From the NCBI GenBank assembly GCA_036004405.1, contig DASYRM010000052.1:1-31928 (forward strand): 31,928 nucleotides of DNA, written 5' to 3'. This stretch comes from DASYRM01 sp036004405 (lineage in GTDB: Bacteria; Acidobacteriota; Vicinamibacteria; Vicinamibacterales; UBA2999). The notes under the pieces were generated by a model that was not told where the DNA came from, made no database searches, and worked only from the letters and a program-made list of their open reading frames with translations. Position 1 is the first letter of the stretch. Every line of letters begins with the position of its first letter. Made by a program: the position numbers and the translations under genes. Below, in pieces: positions 1 through 9,023 of this stretch.

Positions 1-1
1 G

Positions 2-72
2 GTACGTAGAGGCGGACCTCGAAGAGGTCCGCCTGCAGGCACAGGCGAACCCTTTCAGGGTTCGCCTCTACG
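2..72. repeat. Paired REP-like palindromes at the 3' end of the PQQ dehydrogenase gene
   Basis: Two perfect 11-bp hairpins lie side by side. The first has arms 10-20 and 24-34 (AGGCGGACCTC, 3-nt loop). The second has arms 43-53 and 57-67 (AGGCGAACCCT, 3-nt loop). The unit opens with GTACGTAG (2-9) and closes with CTACG (68-72). The TGA stop of the minus-strand dehydrogenase (55-57) lies in the second hairpin, so the last residues of that protein come from repeat sequence. The same two stems recur in reverse order at 1841-1929. It may also work as a transcript-end hairpin, but no clear T-tract is seen. Confidence 0.85.
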
Positions 73-1938
73 GAAGAGCAAAGACAGGGGAAGTGCGTAG
101 ACGGTGATCGATCCCCCCTCGGGCACCGGCGGGTATTCGCCGGGGTAGATCCGGTTCATGGTGTTCTGCATGCCGCGCGGATCGCCGCCCCAGCCGGCGA
201 GCACCGCGAGGTACTGCCGGCCGTTGACGGTGAACGTCGTCGGCGGCGCCACGACGCCCGAGGCGACCTGCGCCTCCCACAGGAGCTTGCCGGACGCGGC
301 GTCGAACGCGTGGATCTTCCGGTCGTTGGTGCCACCCGTGAACACCAGCCCGCCGCCCGTCGTCAGCATCGAGCCCCAGTTCGGCGTCTTCTCGTACTCG
401 TGCGTCCACACCTTCTTGCCGGTGTCCACGTTCCAGGCCTGCACCTCGCCGCCCACGTGGCCGCCGCCCGGCGCGGCGAAGGGCTGTCCCGACATCGAGC
501 CCGAGAAGGAGCGCTTCTTCTCGTAGCGCACCGGCACGCCGGTGAGCGTGCCGCACAGGTTGTTGTTGGCGGGGATGTAGATCATCCGCGTCTTGGGGCT
601 GAACGCGATCGGCGGCCAGTTCTTGCCGCCGTGCGGCGACGGACAGAACTCGGCGGTGCGGCCGGTGCCCGGCTTGCGCGCCGGATCGACCTCGGGCCTC
701 CCGGTCTTGGGATCGAGGCGCGTATAGACATTGTTGGTGACGAACGGCGTCCCTTCGACGAAGTTGATCGGGCCCGCGGTGCGCTCGAGGAACCACAGGT
801 AGCCGTCGCGCGCGACGTTGATGAGCCCCTTCACCGTGCGTCCGCCGCGCTGGTAGTCCACCAGAATCGGCGGCGACACCTCGTCCCAGTCCCACGACTC
901 GTTGGGGTCGTACTGAAAGTGCCCCTTGATGCGGCCGGTGGCCACGTCGAAGGCCACCGTGGACGCCACGTAGAGGTTGTCGCCCGGCCGCTGGTCGCCC
1001 ATCCAGGGGCCGCCGTTGCCGGTGCCGAAGAAGGCGAGGTTGGTCTCCGCGTCGTAGTTGCCGGTCACCCACACCGGCGCACCGCCGGTCTTCCACTGAT
1101 CGCCCGTGGGCCACGTCTCGCTGCCAGGCTGGCCGGGCGCGGGCACGGTGTAGGTGCGCCACACCTCTTTGCCGGTCTGCGCGTCGTAGGCGGCGACGAA
1201 CCCGCGCACGCCAAATTCGCCGCCGGACGCGCCCACGAGCACCTTGCCCTGGGCCACGAGTGGCGCGAGGGTGATGTAGTACGCCGACTGATTGTCGGCG
1301 ACGGTCGCCGTCCACACTTCCTTGCCCGTCTTCGCGTCGAGCGCCACCAGCACCGCCTCGGCGGCCGCGTAGTAGACCCGATCGCCAAGCAGCGCAACGC
1401 CGCGGTTGGTGTCGTGCAGCACGAACACGTCCTTCGGACGCGGGCGCACGTAGCGCCACAGCACCTTTCCGGTGGCGGCTTCGAGCGCCAGCACCTGGTT
1501 GGCGGGCGTCGAGACGAACATCACGCCGCCGTTCACGATCGGCGCTGCTTCGTGCACGCGATCCACACCGGTCGGCAGGCTCCACACCTGCGTGAGCCGC
1601 GCGACGTTCGCGGTGGTGATCTGATCGAGCGGGCTGTAGCCCCAGCCGTCGTAGCTGCGCCGGACCATCAGCCAGTTGGCGTCCTCGGGCTTGAGGAGCC
1701 TGCTCTCGGTGACCGGCTGGTAGGAGCGGAGGAGGGCCGCCGCGGCGGCGTCGGGTCCCGACCCGCGCGGCGGATTCTGTTGGGCGAGGAGTGGCAGCGC
1801 GCCGAGCGACGCAGCGAGCAGCACTCCCGCTGCGAGTCTTGTACGTAGAGGCGAACCCTGAAAGGGTTCGCCTGCAGGAAAGGGTTCGCCTGCAGCAGGC
1901 GGACCTCTCCGAGGTCCGCCTCTACGTACGACGGTCAC
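55..1938 (-). CDS. Exported PQQ-dependent alcohol dehydrogenase-type quinoprotein
   Basis: Predicted periplasmic eight-bladed quinoprotein of the methanol/ethanol dehydrogenase superfamily that oxidises an alcohol or aldehyde with PQQ. The 627 residues contain the N-terminal YSPLDQITTANV motif (about 101-111), repeated ALEAATGKVLW/ALDAKTGKEVW blade motifs, GGEFGVRG (239-246), GTGNGGPW (305-312) and ESWDWDEVS (347-355). By family comparison E241, N308 and D350 would be the metal/PQQ ligands and the catalytic Asp. D352, two residues on, is the extra Asp typical of lanthanide-dependent XoxF-like enzymes. The CysCys pair common in methanol dehydrogenases is not seen; VLHDTNRG (about 173-180) stands there. 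The start is GTG at 1938, overlapping the upstream TAG by one base (TAGTG). About 33 residues encoded by palindromic repeat precede the apparent signal peptide (RTRLAAGVLLAASLG), and no ATG exists there. Substrate unknown. Confidence 0.9.
   Translation of the reverse strand: MTVVRRGGPRRGPPAAGEPFPAGEPFQGSPLRTRLAAGVLLAASLGALPLLAQQNPPRGSGPDAAAAALLRSYQPVTESRLLKPEDANWLMVRRSYDGWGYSPLDQITTANVARLTQVWSLPTGVDRVHEAAPIVNGGVMFVSTPANQVLALEAATGKVLWRYVRPRPKDVFVLHDTNRGVALLGDRVYYAAAEAVLVALDAKTGKEVWTATVADNQSAYYITLAPLVAQGKVLVGASGGEFGVRGFVAAYDAQTGKEVWRTYTVPAPGQPGSETWPTGDQWKTGGAPVWVTGNYDAETNLAFFGTGNGGPWMGDQRPGDNLYVASTVAFDVATGRIKGHFQYDPNESWDWDEVSPPILVDYQRGGRTVKGLINVARDGYLWFLERTAGPINFVEGTPFVTNNVYTRLDPKTGRPEVDPARKPGTGRTAEFCPSPHGGKNWPPIAFSPKTRMIYIPANNNLCGTLTGVPVRYEKKRSFSGSMSGQPFAAPGGGHVGGEVQAWNVDTGKKVWTHEYEKTPNWGSMLTTGGGLVFTGGTNDRKIHAFDAASGKLLWEAQVASGVVAPPTTFTVNGRQYLAVLAGWGGDPRGMQNTMNRIYPGEYPPVPEGGSITVYALPLSLLFRRGEP
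1841..1929. repeat. Palindrome cluster within the 5' end of the PQQ dehydrogenase gene
   Basis: The cluster is bounded by GTACGTAG (1841-1848) and CTACGTAC (1922-1929), which are inverted copies. Inside are hairpin 1849-1859/1863-1873 (AGGCGAACCCT stem), an exact 18-bp tandem duplication (1860-1877 and 1878-1895) and hairpin 1897-1907/1911-1921 (AGGCGGACCTC stem). The stems match those at 2-72 but in reversed order, so the two clusters flank the dehydrogenase gene as mirror images. The whole cluster is an open frame translated as the N-terminal extension of that gene. Confidence 0.85.
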
Positions 1939-3338
1939 TACTGACCGTCGCGGCCGCCCGTGCTCGCGTTCGACGCCGGCGCGACGGCGTCCTTGGGCAC
2001 GCGGTTGAACGCGTCGAGCGTCGGGCCGAATTCCGCACGGGGCATGAGGCTCGGGCCCGAGCGCAGGAACACCTTCTCCGGCGCGGTGCTGCGATCAAAC
2101 AGCACGCCGATGAAGCAGTTGCTCATCTCGTCCCAGTTCTGTGGGCCCCACAGCACCCGTTCTTCGGGATTCGGATTGAAGCGGTTCCCCTTCGAGTTGT
2201 CGAAGTGCGTGATCAACTGCAGCTTCGATCCTTTTGGAAGATCGATCGGCTCCGCGAGTTCGTAGCCCATCTGCCACTCGAAGTCGAAGCGCCCCTTCAA
2301 CACGGTCTTGCTGGCCCCCTCGGGCAACACGACACGGAACTCGAAGTCCTTGCCGCGCAGATGCATGTGCGGCTGCATGTAGACGAGGCGCGCGTTCTCG
2401 CCGAGCGTCAACTCGCTCACCACTTCGGCCTTCGCCTCGTTCGGCGGGATCGCCAGGTTCAACGCCGTGGGACCGGCATGGAAGTAGTAGCGCGTGTCGG
2501 GCGGCGTTTTCGTGAGCACGAGCCCGAGCTTCGACACGTCGGTGGTCGGCTTGCCCGACGTCGTGTAGTGCAGCTCGAACACGATATCGGAGCCCTTGGG
2601 GATGAACTTCGCGGCGCCCTGGCGATCGAAGCGCTGCGGCCCGAGGCCCGGATTGAACTTGCCGAGGATGTCGTTGCCTTCTTCCACGGAGTTGCGGCCG
2701 AGGATGTCGCGCTGCGTCTCGGTCTCGTAGGCCTCGCCGGGCTCGGCCTTCTCCATCCACTTCGATCCGGGCGGCCGCACCCATACCTTGCCGTGGTGCA
2801 GCACGGCGGGGTCTCCGGGTCGCATTTCGGCGGCCACCACCCACATGTCTTCGGGGAAGTTGGTCTTGACGAGCACGTACTTGTAGTTGATGGTGCCGCG
2901 CGCGGGCAGCTCGAACGGCTTCGGCATCTCCACGACGACATCCGGTGTGATGTTCCAGCCGGTGGGGAACACGCGTGCCGGCGGTGCCGCGGCGGGGTCG
3001 CCGGCCGGAGCGCCGGCGTCGGCCCAGCGCGCCAGCGTGTCGAGCTCCTCGGCGCTCAGCACCTTTTCCTTCTCGTTCGCGTAGTGCTGGATGCCGGGCT
3101 CGGCAAACCACGGCGGCATCGCCTTCGACTGCGTGGCCTTCTTGATCCCGAGCGCCCATGGGCGGGACTGCTCGTAAGTGAGAAGCGCCATCGGCGCCAC
3201 TTCACCTGGGCGGTGGCAGTTCTGACAGTGAGCCTGCAAGACAGGCAGGACGTCCTTGTAGAACGTCGGCGCTTCACCAGCCGAGGCGACGGTCGCGCCG
3301 AACAGCGTGCTCACGGCGGCGATGAATAGCGTCCTCAT
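1938..3338 (-). CDS. Heme c/PHM-like copper monooxygenase fusion (copy A)
   Basis: Exported 466-residue protein. A signal peptide (about 1-20) is followed by a small cytochrome c domain with heme motif CQNCH (38-42) and possible axial Met (M50 or M74 in AMPPW). The rest resembles copper type II, ascorbate-dependent monooxygenases related to peptidylglycine alpha-hydroxylating monooxygenase. Candidate copper ligands are H181-H182 (LHHGKVW), H257 (FELHYTT), H324 and H326 (PHMHLRGKDF), and M405 late in the chain. The heme domain may deliver electrons in place of ascorbate; that is inference. I chose ATG at 3338 rather than the in-frame start at 3365 because AGGAGG lies about 10 nt upstream and the signal peptide begins there. 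The gene is 58 nt after the tannase-family gene and overlaps the next gene as TAGTG. Substrate unknown. Confidence 0.86.
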   Translation of the reverse strand: MRTLFIAAVSTLFGATVASAGEAPTFYKDVLPVLQAHCQNCHRPGEVAPMALLTYEQSRPWALGIKKATQSKAMPPWFAEPGIQHYANEKEKVLSAEELDTLARWADAGAPAGDPAAAPPARVFPTGWNITPDVVVEMPKPFELPARGTINYKYVLVKTNFPEDMWVVAAEMRPGDPAVLHHGKVWVRPPGSKWMEKAEPGEAYETETQRDILGRNSVEEGNDILGKFNPGLGPQRFDRQGAAKFIPKGSDIVFELHYTTSGKPTTDVSKLGLVLTKTPPDTRYYFHAGPTALNLAIPPNEAKAEVVSELTLGENARLVYMQPHMHLRGKDFEFRVVLPEGASKTVLKGRFDFEWQMGYELAEPIDLPKGSKLQLITHFDNSKGNRFNPNPEERVLWGPQNWDEMSNCFIGVLFDRSTAPEKVFLRSGPSLMPRAEFGPTLDAFNRVPKDAVAPASNASTGGRDGQ

Positions 3339-3396
3339 GACCAGCACTCCTCCTGAAAACCTCAAAACCAGCCTCGCACTAGCTTACGCCTACTTG

Positions 3397-4899
3397 CTAC
3401 TTGCAGACGAAGCTCGACGCCTCGTCCGTATTGCCAGATCCCTTATATGACGCCACTTGCGGGTAGGGGCAGAGCGGCCGGGTGCGGTCGGCCCGTCCGT
3501 CCACGATCCGGGAGGCCGGAATCTGGTCCGGCGCCTTGCTCTTCTCGACCCACTGCTCGAGCGCGGTCAGCATGTCGAACGAGGCCGTGCCGTCGCCGCC
3601 GCCGCAATGGCCCATGCCCGGGACCATGAACAGCCGGTAGTTGCTCATCACCTTATCGGCCCCGCCCAGGGCGTCCGTGACGCTCTTGTAGTACTCGGGG
3701 CTGGTGCCCGACGGGATCTGCTGATCGGCCCAGCCGTGGTACTGAATCAACTTCCCGCCGCGGGCGATGAAGGGCTTCAGGTTGGGGTCCATCGCGTTGA
3801 TGTTGCCCTTCTCGATGCTGTCCACGAGCGCGATGTCGGCGTCGTAGTTCAGCGTCTTGTAGTCCCACGCCGGGTTCTTGAACACCATCTGCTGGAACAT
3901 CTGCGTGGCGATGGGAAACGCCTGCTGGCTGCCGAAGGTGCTCCAGCCCATTTCGCTTCCCAGCTCGAGGCCCGAGAAGATCAGTTTGCCGGTGCGCGAA
4001 TTCTTCACCGGCTGATAGAGGGCGCGTGCCGCGACCACCTGCGCCGGCGTGAGGCACGAGGCATTGTCGGTGCCGGCCTTGCACTCGATCGTCTTCGGGT
4101 CCCAGCTGCAGGCACGCGGGTTCTCGAGCACGTCGTCCTTCACACCGTCCGTGGCGTCGCACGCCTCGAGCACGGCGCGGTGAATGGCCTGATACTTCGT
4201 CGACGGGATGTAGCTGCCCTCTTCCTTGCGCAGCGCCTGCGCCGCGTAGACCGCGAAGATGGCGCGTCCGGTGGTGTTGAGCGCGGGCGCGCCGGCGACG
4301 ATGCCGTCGAAGTCGTCGGGGAACTTCTGCGCCGCCTTCAACCCCTGGCGTCCGCCGGCAGAGCAGCCCTGGAAGTAGGACAAGCGCGGCGCGTTGCCGT
4401 AGTAGCCGTTCACGAGCGACTTCGCCCTGGCCGTGGTCTCGTGCACGGCGCGGTAGCCGAAGTCGATCAGCTTTTCGGGGTTGGCCATCCATGGCCCGCC
4501 GCCGCCCTCGTGGCCGGTGTCGGTGCTGGCCGCGGCGTAGCCGCGCCGCAGGCCGGTGGCGAGCGCGTTGCGATCGATGTTGCCGTTCCAGCCGCCGTTG
4601 CCGACCATCAGGAACTTGCCGTTCCAGTTGGCGGCTGGCAGCCACACTTCCATCTTGATGGCGGACTCGGCTGTCGGCTTGAGCGTGGCGGCGACGCGGC
4701 AGAACGCCGGCAGGTCGGCAAACGGATTGCCGCCGCGTCCGCCCGGCTGCGAGAACCCGCCGGCAGCCACGGTCTCGGCGGCCGTGATCGTCGCCTGCGG
4801 CAGCGCCAGCGAGGCAAGGCTTTCACAGGTCGCCGCCCCGGCGGTGGCAGCGCTCAACGTCGAGCAGGCGATCGCGAATCCAATCGTGGTGAGCCGCAT
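3397..4899 (-). CDS. Tannase/feruloyl esterase family alpha/beta hydrolase
   Basis: A 500-residue exported esterase of the tannase/feruloyl esterase family, expected to hydrolyse esters of gallic, ferulic or similar aromatic acids. A signal peptide covers about residues 1-22. The family's CS-D-HC arrangement is visible: C179-S180 in QGCSAGG (nucleophile), D392 in HGWADQQ, and H431-C432 in GMGHCGGG. The two Cys next to the catalytic Ser and His would form the characteristic disulfide. An acidic loop with DATDGVKDDVLENP (248-261) matches the family's calcium-binding loop. The start ATG lies 3 nt after the stop of the upstream cytochrome-PQQ gene, with AAGAGGTAGACC in front, so the two are almost certainly cotranscribed. 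The exact ester cannot be deduced. Confidence 0.9.
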   Translation of the reverse strand: MRLTTIGFAIACSTLSAATAGAATCESLASLALPQATITAAETVAAGGFSQPGGRGGNPFADLPAFCRVAATLKPTAESAIKMEVWLPAANWNGKFLMVGNGGWNGNIDRNALATGLRRGYAAASTDTGHEGGGGPWMANPEKLIDFGYRAVHETTARAKSLVNGYYGNAPRLSYFQGCSAGGRQGLKAAQKFPDDFDGIVAGAPALNTTGRAIFAVYAAQALRKEEGSYIPSTKYQAIHRAVLEACDATDGVKDDVLENPRACSWDPKTIECKAGTDNASCLTPAQVVAARALYQPVKNSRTGKLIFSGLELGSEMGWSTFGSQQAFPIATQMFQQMVFKNPAWDYKTLNYDADIALVDSIEKGNINAMDPNLKPFIARGGKLIQYHGWADQQIPSGTSPEYYKSVTDALGGADKVMSNYRLFMVPGMGHCGGGDGTASFDMLTALEQWVEKSKAPDQIPASRIVDGRADRTRPLCPYPQVASYKGSGNTDEASSFVCK

Positions 4900-4902
4900 G
4901 GT

Positions 4903-7065
4903 CTACCTCTTCTCGGGCAACGCGAACACGTAAAGCGCCTGACCCGTGGTGGGGACGCGGATTTCCGGCGCCAGCGTGGATGGTACGAGCCGTGGGCTGC
5001 CGCCGCCAAGCCCCGTGGTGACCGCCACGTACTGGCGTCCGTCCACGGAGAAGGAGATGGGGAAGCCCTGCACCGACGTGGCCAGCCGCGTGGACCACAG
5101 GATCTTGCCGGTGTTCACGTCCACCGCCTTGAAGGTGCGATCGAGATCGCCGACGAACGCCATGCCGCCCGCGGTGGAGAGCACCGCCGTGAGGAACGGC
5201 GCGCGCTGTTGCAGCGCCCACTTCTCGATCATGGTGTTCACGTCGAACGCCGCCAGCCGGCCGATGTTGCCGTCGGTGCCCGGCATCTCGTAGAAGCGGC
5301 GGTCGGCGCCGCCGGCGCTGCCGCCGCCCGGCTTCTGCTCGATGCGCTGCGCGCGGATCGAGATGCAGCTCTGGCTGAGCGGAATGATCAGCGCGTTGGT
5401 CGCGCGGTGGTGGCTCATCGCCTGCCAGTTGTGTCCGCCTTCGGTGCTGGGGCAGCCGTCGATCCACTGGCCGACCTCGGCGTCGATGATGTCCTGGCGG
5501 TAGCGCGGCTCGCCGGTCTTGACGTCGATCTTTTCCCACACGTTCTGGAAGATCGTCTCCTTGTGGCCGACGTACTTCCCGGTCTTGCGATCCAGCTTCC
5601 ACAGCACGCCGTCCTTGCCCACCGTGAACACGAAGCTCTGTCCGTTGCTGTCCACGAGCACGCGCTCGAACACGACGTCGAGGTCGAGCGCTTCGCCCGG
5701 CGCGTGCTGGAAGTGCCACGCGAGCTTGCCGGTGTCCGCGTCCAGCGCCAGTGTCGAGCTCGTGTAGAGCCCCTTGTCGAGGCCGTACATCCCGCGGCTC
5801 ACCGGCATCCACGGCTTGGCCTGCGCGGTGCCCCAGTACGTGAGGTTCAGATCGGGGTCGTAGCTGCCGGTAATCCAGGTCTCGCCGCCGGCCCGGTAGA
5901 TGTTCGACAGCGCGCCCCACGTGTTGCCGCCCGGCTGCCCTTCGGTAGCGACCGTGTTGAACTTCCAGAGCTGCTTGCCCGTGGCGGCGTCGTAGGCGCT
6001 GATGAAGCACTTCTTCTCGCTGTACTCCGAGCAGCCGCCCATGCCTTCGATCAGCTTGCCCTTGGCGACGAGCGGACCGCTGGAGCTGCCGCGGCCATCG
6101 GGCATGGCCACGTCCCACGCCACCTTGCCGCTCTTTGCCTCGAGCGCCACCAGGTGAGCGTTGCTCAGCGCCAGGAACAGCTTGTCGTCGTAGAGCGACA
6201 TCCCGCGCATGGCGGGGTTCACGCCCAGACGCTGCTCCCAGATCAGATCGCCCGTCCTGCCGTCGAGCGCCTGGAAGATGCCGTTGCTGTTGTTGAGGAA
6301 GATGACGCCGTCGTGGGCCAGCGGCGACGGCTGATTGGTGCCGCCCTCGCTCATCGGCGCCACCCACACCAGCTGCAGCTGTCCGACGTTGTCGCGCGTG
6401 ATCTGGTTGAGCGGGCTGAAGTCGCTCGCGAACTGATCGCGGCGCAGCATCGGCCAGTCGCCGGCCGGCGGGTTGCGCAGCATCTCGTCGGTCACGCGCG
6501 TGTAGCTGCGGATCTCACCGGCCACGGTGAGGCCCAGCACCGGCGGTGCGGGAGCCCCGCGTCCACGTGCTCCGGCCTGGCCGCCCGCGGCCTGTGCGGC
6601 TGGACCAGCGCCGCGCCCTGCCGGCGCCTGCGCCGCTGCGGCGTTCAGGAACGATCCGATCGGCACGGTCGTGGTGGTGGTGAGCGCCTGCGTGCCAGCA
6701 ATGGCGCCGTTGGCCTGCAGGATGTACGCGACGATCGAGAGATAGGTGGCTTCGGGCAGGCCGCCGGGCTGCTCGGGCGGCATCGCTTGCACGGCCGTCA
6801 GCAGGTCGCGCGTCGTGCGGCTGCCCCAACCGCCTCTGAACGCGGTGCCGGCCAGCGGCGGGGGACCGGCGAGGTTGGCGCCATGGCAGCCCGCGCACGT
6901 CGTGTCGTAGGCGGTGCGGCCGGCCGACGCCTGGTCGGCGGTAAAGGGTGCGGCGGCCGGCGCCTGGCCGGCGGTGACGAGCGCGAGGCTCGCGAAACAG
7001 ATCGCGCTCAGCAACAGTGCATGACGGGCCGCCTGAAGGCGGCCCCTACGTAAGAGGAGAGTCAT
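4903..7065 (-). CDS. Cytochrome c-PQQ dehydrogenase fusion protein
   Basis: A 720-residue exported quinohemoprotein. The N-terminal cytochrome c domain has CAGCH (57-61) and a candidate axial Met in AMPPEQPGG (M95). A Gly/Ala/Pro-rich linker (about 143-178) leads to a PQQ beta-propeller beginning near DWPMLRRD. Blade motifs such as ALDADTGKLAW recur. The heme is N-terminal, whereas classical quinohemoprotein alcohol dehydrogenases carry it C-terminally. The catalytic region reads EALDLDVVFE (D461, D463), keeping an Asp-X-Asp pair. The usual GTGN ligand segment reads WGTAQAKPW, so the Asn is replaced by Q415, and the Glu-ligand region is altered to GCSEYSEKKC. The start ATG overlaps the upstream CHRD stop as ATGA. 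Residues about 4-14 (LLRRGRLQAAR) are encoded by a palindrome ahead of the hydrophobic signal core. An in-frame upstream extension to 7653 was rejected because it lies over the CHRD gene. Confidence 0.87.
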   Translation of the reverse strand: MTLLLRRGRLQAARHALLLSAICFASLALVTAGQAPAAAPFTADQASAGRTAYDTTCAGCHGANLAGPPPLAGTAFRGGWGSRTTRDLLTAVQAMPPEQPGGLPEATYLSIVAYILQANGAIAGTQALTTTTTVPIGSFLNAAAAQAPAGRGAGPAAQAAGGQAGARGRGAPAPPVLGLTVAGEIRSYTRVTDEMLRNPPAGDWPMLRRDQFASDFSPLNQITRDNVGQLQLVWVAPMSEGGTNQPSPLAHDGVIFLNNSNGIFQALDGRTGDLIWEQRLGVNPAMRGMSLYDDKLFLALSNAHLVALEAKSGKVAWDVAMPDGRGSSSGPLVAKGKLIEGMGGCSEYSEKKCFISAYDAATGKQLWKFNTVATEGQPGGNTWGALSNIYRAGGETWITGSYDPDLNLTYWGTAQAKPWMPVSRGMYGLDKGLYTSSTLALDADTGKLAWHFQHAPGEALDLDVVFERVLVDSNGQSFVFTVGKDGVLWKLDRKTGKYVGHKETIFQNVWEKIDVKTGEPRYRQDIIDAEVGQWIDGCPSTEGGHNWQAMSHHRATNALIIPLSQSCISIRAQRIEQKPGGGSAGGADRRFYEMPGTDGNIGRLAAFDVNTMIEKWALQQRAPFLTAVLSTAGGMAFVGDLDRTFKAVDVNTGKILWSTRLATSVQGFPISFSVDGRQYVAVTTGLGGGSPRLVPSTLAPEIRVPTTGQALYVFALPEKR
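7026..7052. repeat. REP-like palindrome inside the cytochrome-PQQ gene start
   Basis: Perfect 9-bp hairpin (GGGCCGCCT 7026-7034, AGGCGGCCC 7037-7045) followed by TACGTA (7047-7052). It lies wholly inside the first codons of the minus-strand gene starting at 7065. The minus-strand reading TTA CGT AGG GGC is in the same frame as GTA CGT AGA GGC in the N-terminus of the gene at 55-1938. Confidence 0.75.
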
Positions 7066-7502
7066 CGCAGCAGCCACCCCCACAGGTTTGCGCCGTCCGG
7101 CGCCAGCCCTTTGTCTCCGTGCAGTTGGATGTAGAGCCGCCCCTGTTTCAGCGACTCCACCTGCTCCTGGGTCAGGGTGACCGAGCCGGAAATCGAACCG
7201 CTCGCCGCTTTGGTGACGGTCAGGTCGGCCACCGCCTTGCCGCGCGCGCCCCGGGCGATGCCTTCGTGCAGCCGGGCCACGGTGGCCGCTCCGCCCAGGC
7301 CTTCGAAGGATCCGGTAATCGCCAGCGTCCGGGCCGTCAGCGTGGCCGACGCCGTGCCCTTGCCGCTGACGCGGTCGGCGCCCGCGGTGGGCACCCAGGC
7401 CAGACGCGCCGTGAACTTGTCCCCCTGGGCGATCGCCAGCCCGCCCCAGGCGAGCCATCCCACCGCCAGCAGGGCGGTTATCGCCCGTCGCGCAGTCCTC
7501 AT
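7062..7502 (-). CDS. Exported CHRD-domain protein
   Basis: A 146-residue secreted protein consisting of a signal peptide (about 1-26, ending near GLAIAQ) and one CHRD domain. CHRD is a beta-rich domain named from chordin whose bacterial function is not defined. Visible traits are the ASATLTARTLAITGSFEGL segment, ATVARLHEG and the terminal LYIQLHGDKGL motif. ATG at 7502 was chosen over the in-frame start at 7583 because GGAGG sits about 7 nt upstream and the signal peptide starts there. The longer frame would run through a 15-bp inverted repeat. It is the first gene of the minus-strand oxidative operon and overlaps the next gene by four bases (ATGA). Confidence 0.82.
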   Translation of the reverse strand: MRTARRAITALLAVGWLAWGGLAIAQGDKFTARLAWVPTAGADRVSGKGTASATLTARTLAITGSFEGLGGAATVARLHEGIARGARGKAVADLTVTKAASGSISGSVTLTQEQVESLKQGRLYIQLHGDKGLAPDGANLWGWLLR

Positions 7503-7530
7503 CAGGTGCCTCCCGGCCGCGTGAAGGATA

Positions 7531-7577
7531 CACCTGGCGATGTGCTCTTCGACTAGCCGATCGCACATCGCCAGGTG
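7531..7577. promoter_or_regulatory. Perfect 15-bp inverted repeat ahead of the oxidative operon
   Basis: CACCTGGCGATGTGC (7531-7545) and its exact reverse complement (7563-7577) are separated by 17 nt. It lies 28 nt upstream of the CHRD start, in the divergent region shared with the copper monooxygenase gene at 7696. It could be an operator, a leader-RNA hairpin or a member of a dispersed repeat family; the sequence alone does not decide. Confidence 0.6.
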
Positions 7578-7588
7578 CGCCATCTCTT

Positions 7589-7607
7589 GCCCGCGCTCCG
7601 CGCGGGC
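7589..7607. repeat. GC hairpin in the divergent regulatory region
   Basis: Perfect 8-bp stem GCCCGCGC (7589-7596) / GCGCGGGC (7600-7607) with a 3-nt loop, followed by CTACGT (7611-7616), the border seen at other palindromes here. The rest of the 7503-7695 gap holds an AAAAAGGGGTCAAATCCC tract (7641-7658) and TACACT (7682-7687), a possible -10 element for the plus-strand gene. No matching -35 was recognised. Confidence 0.5.
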
Positions 7608-7695
7608 GGCCTACGTGGACCGCTGCTTCGAGCACCGGGCAAAAAGGGGTCAAATCCCGTTCTGAGTGCGCTTTGAGGGTTTACACTCCCAAGCC

Positions 7696-9003
<1,308 letters not shown>

Positions 9004-9023
9004 GCCGGTTTGCCAGATACTGA

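Noticed and set aside
3457..7053. Plus-strand open frame of 1198 codons opposite the tannase and cytochrome-PQQ genes
   Set aside because: It is the antisense shadow of two clearly recognisable proteins. The product is Arg/Ala/Val-rich with no domain, signal peptide or homologous motif.
7503..7583. Upstream extension of the CHRD gene to the in-frame start at 7583
   Set aside because: It reads through the 15-bp inverted repeat and precedes a clear signal peptide that has its own GGAGG site.
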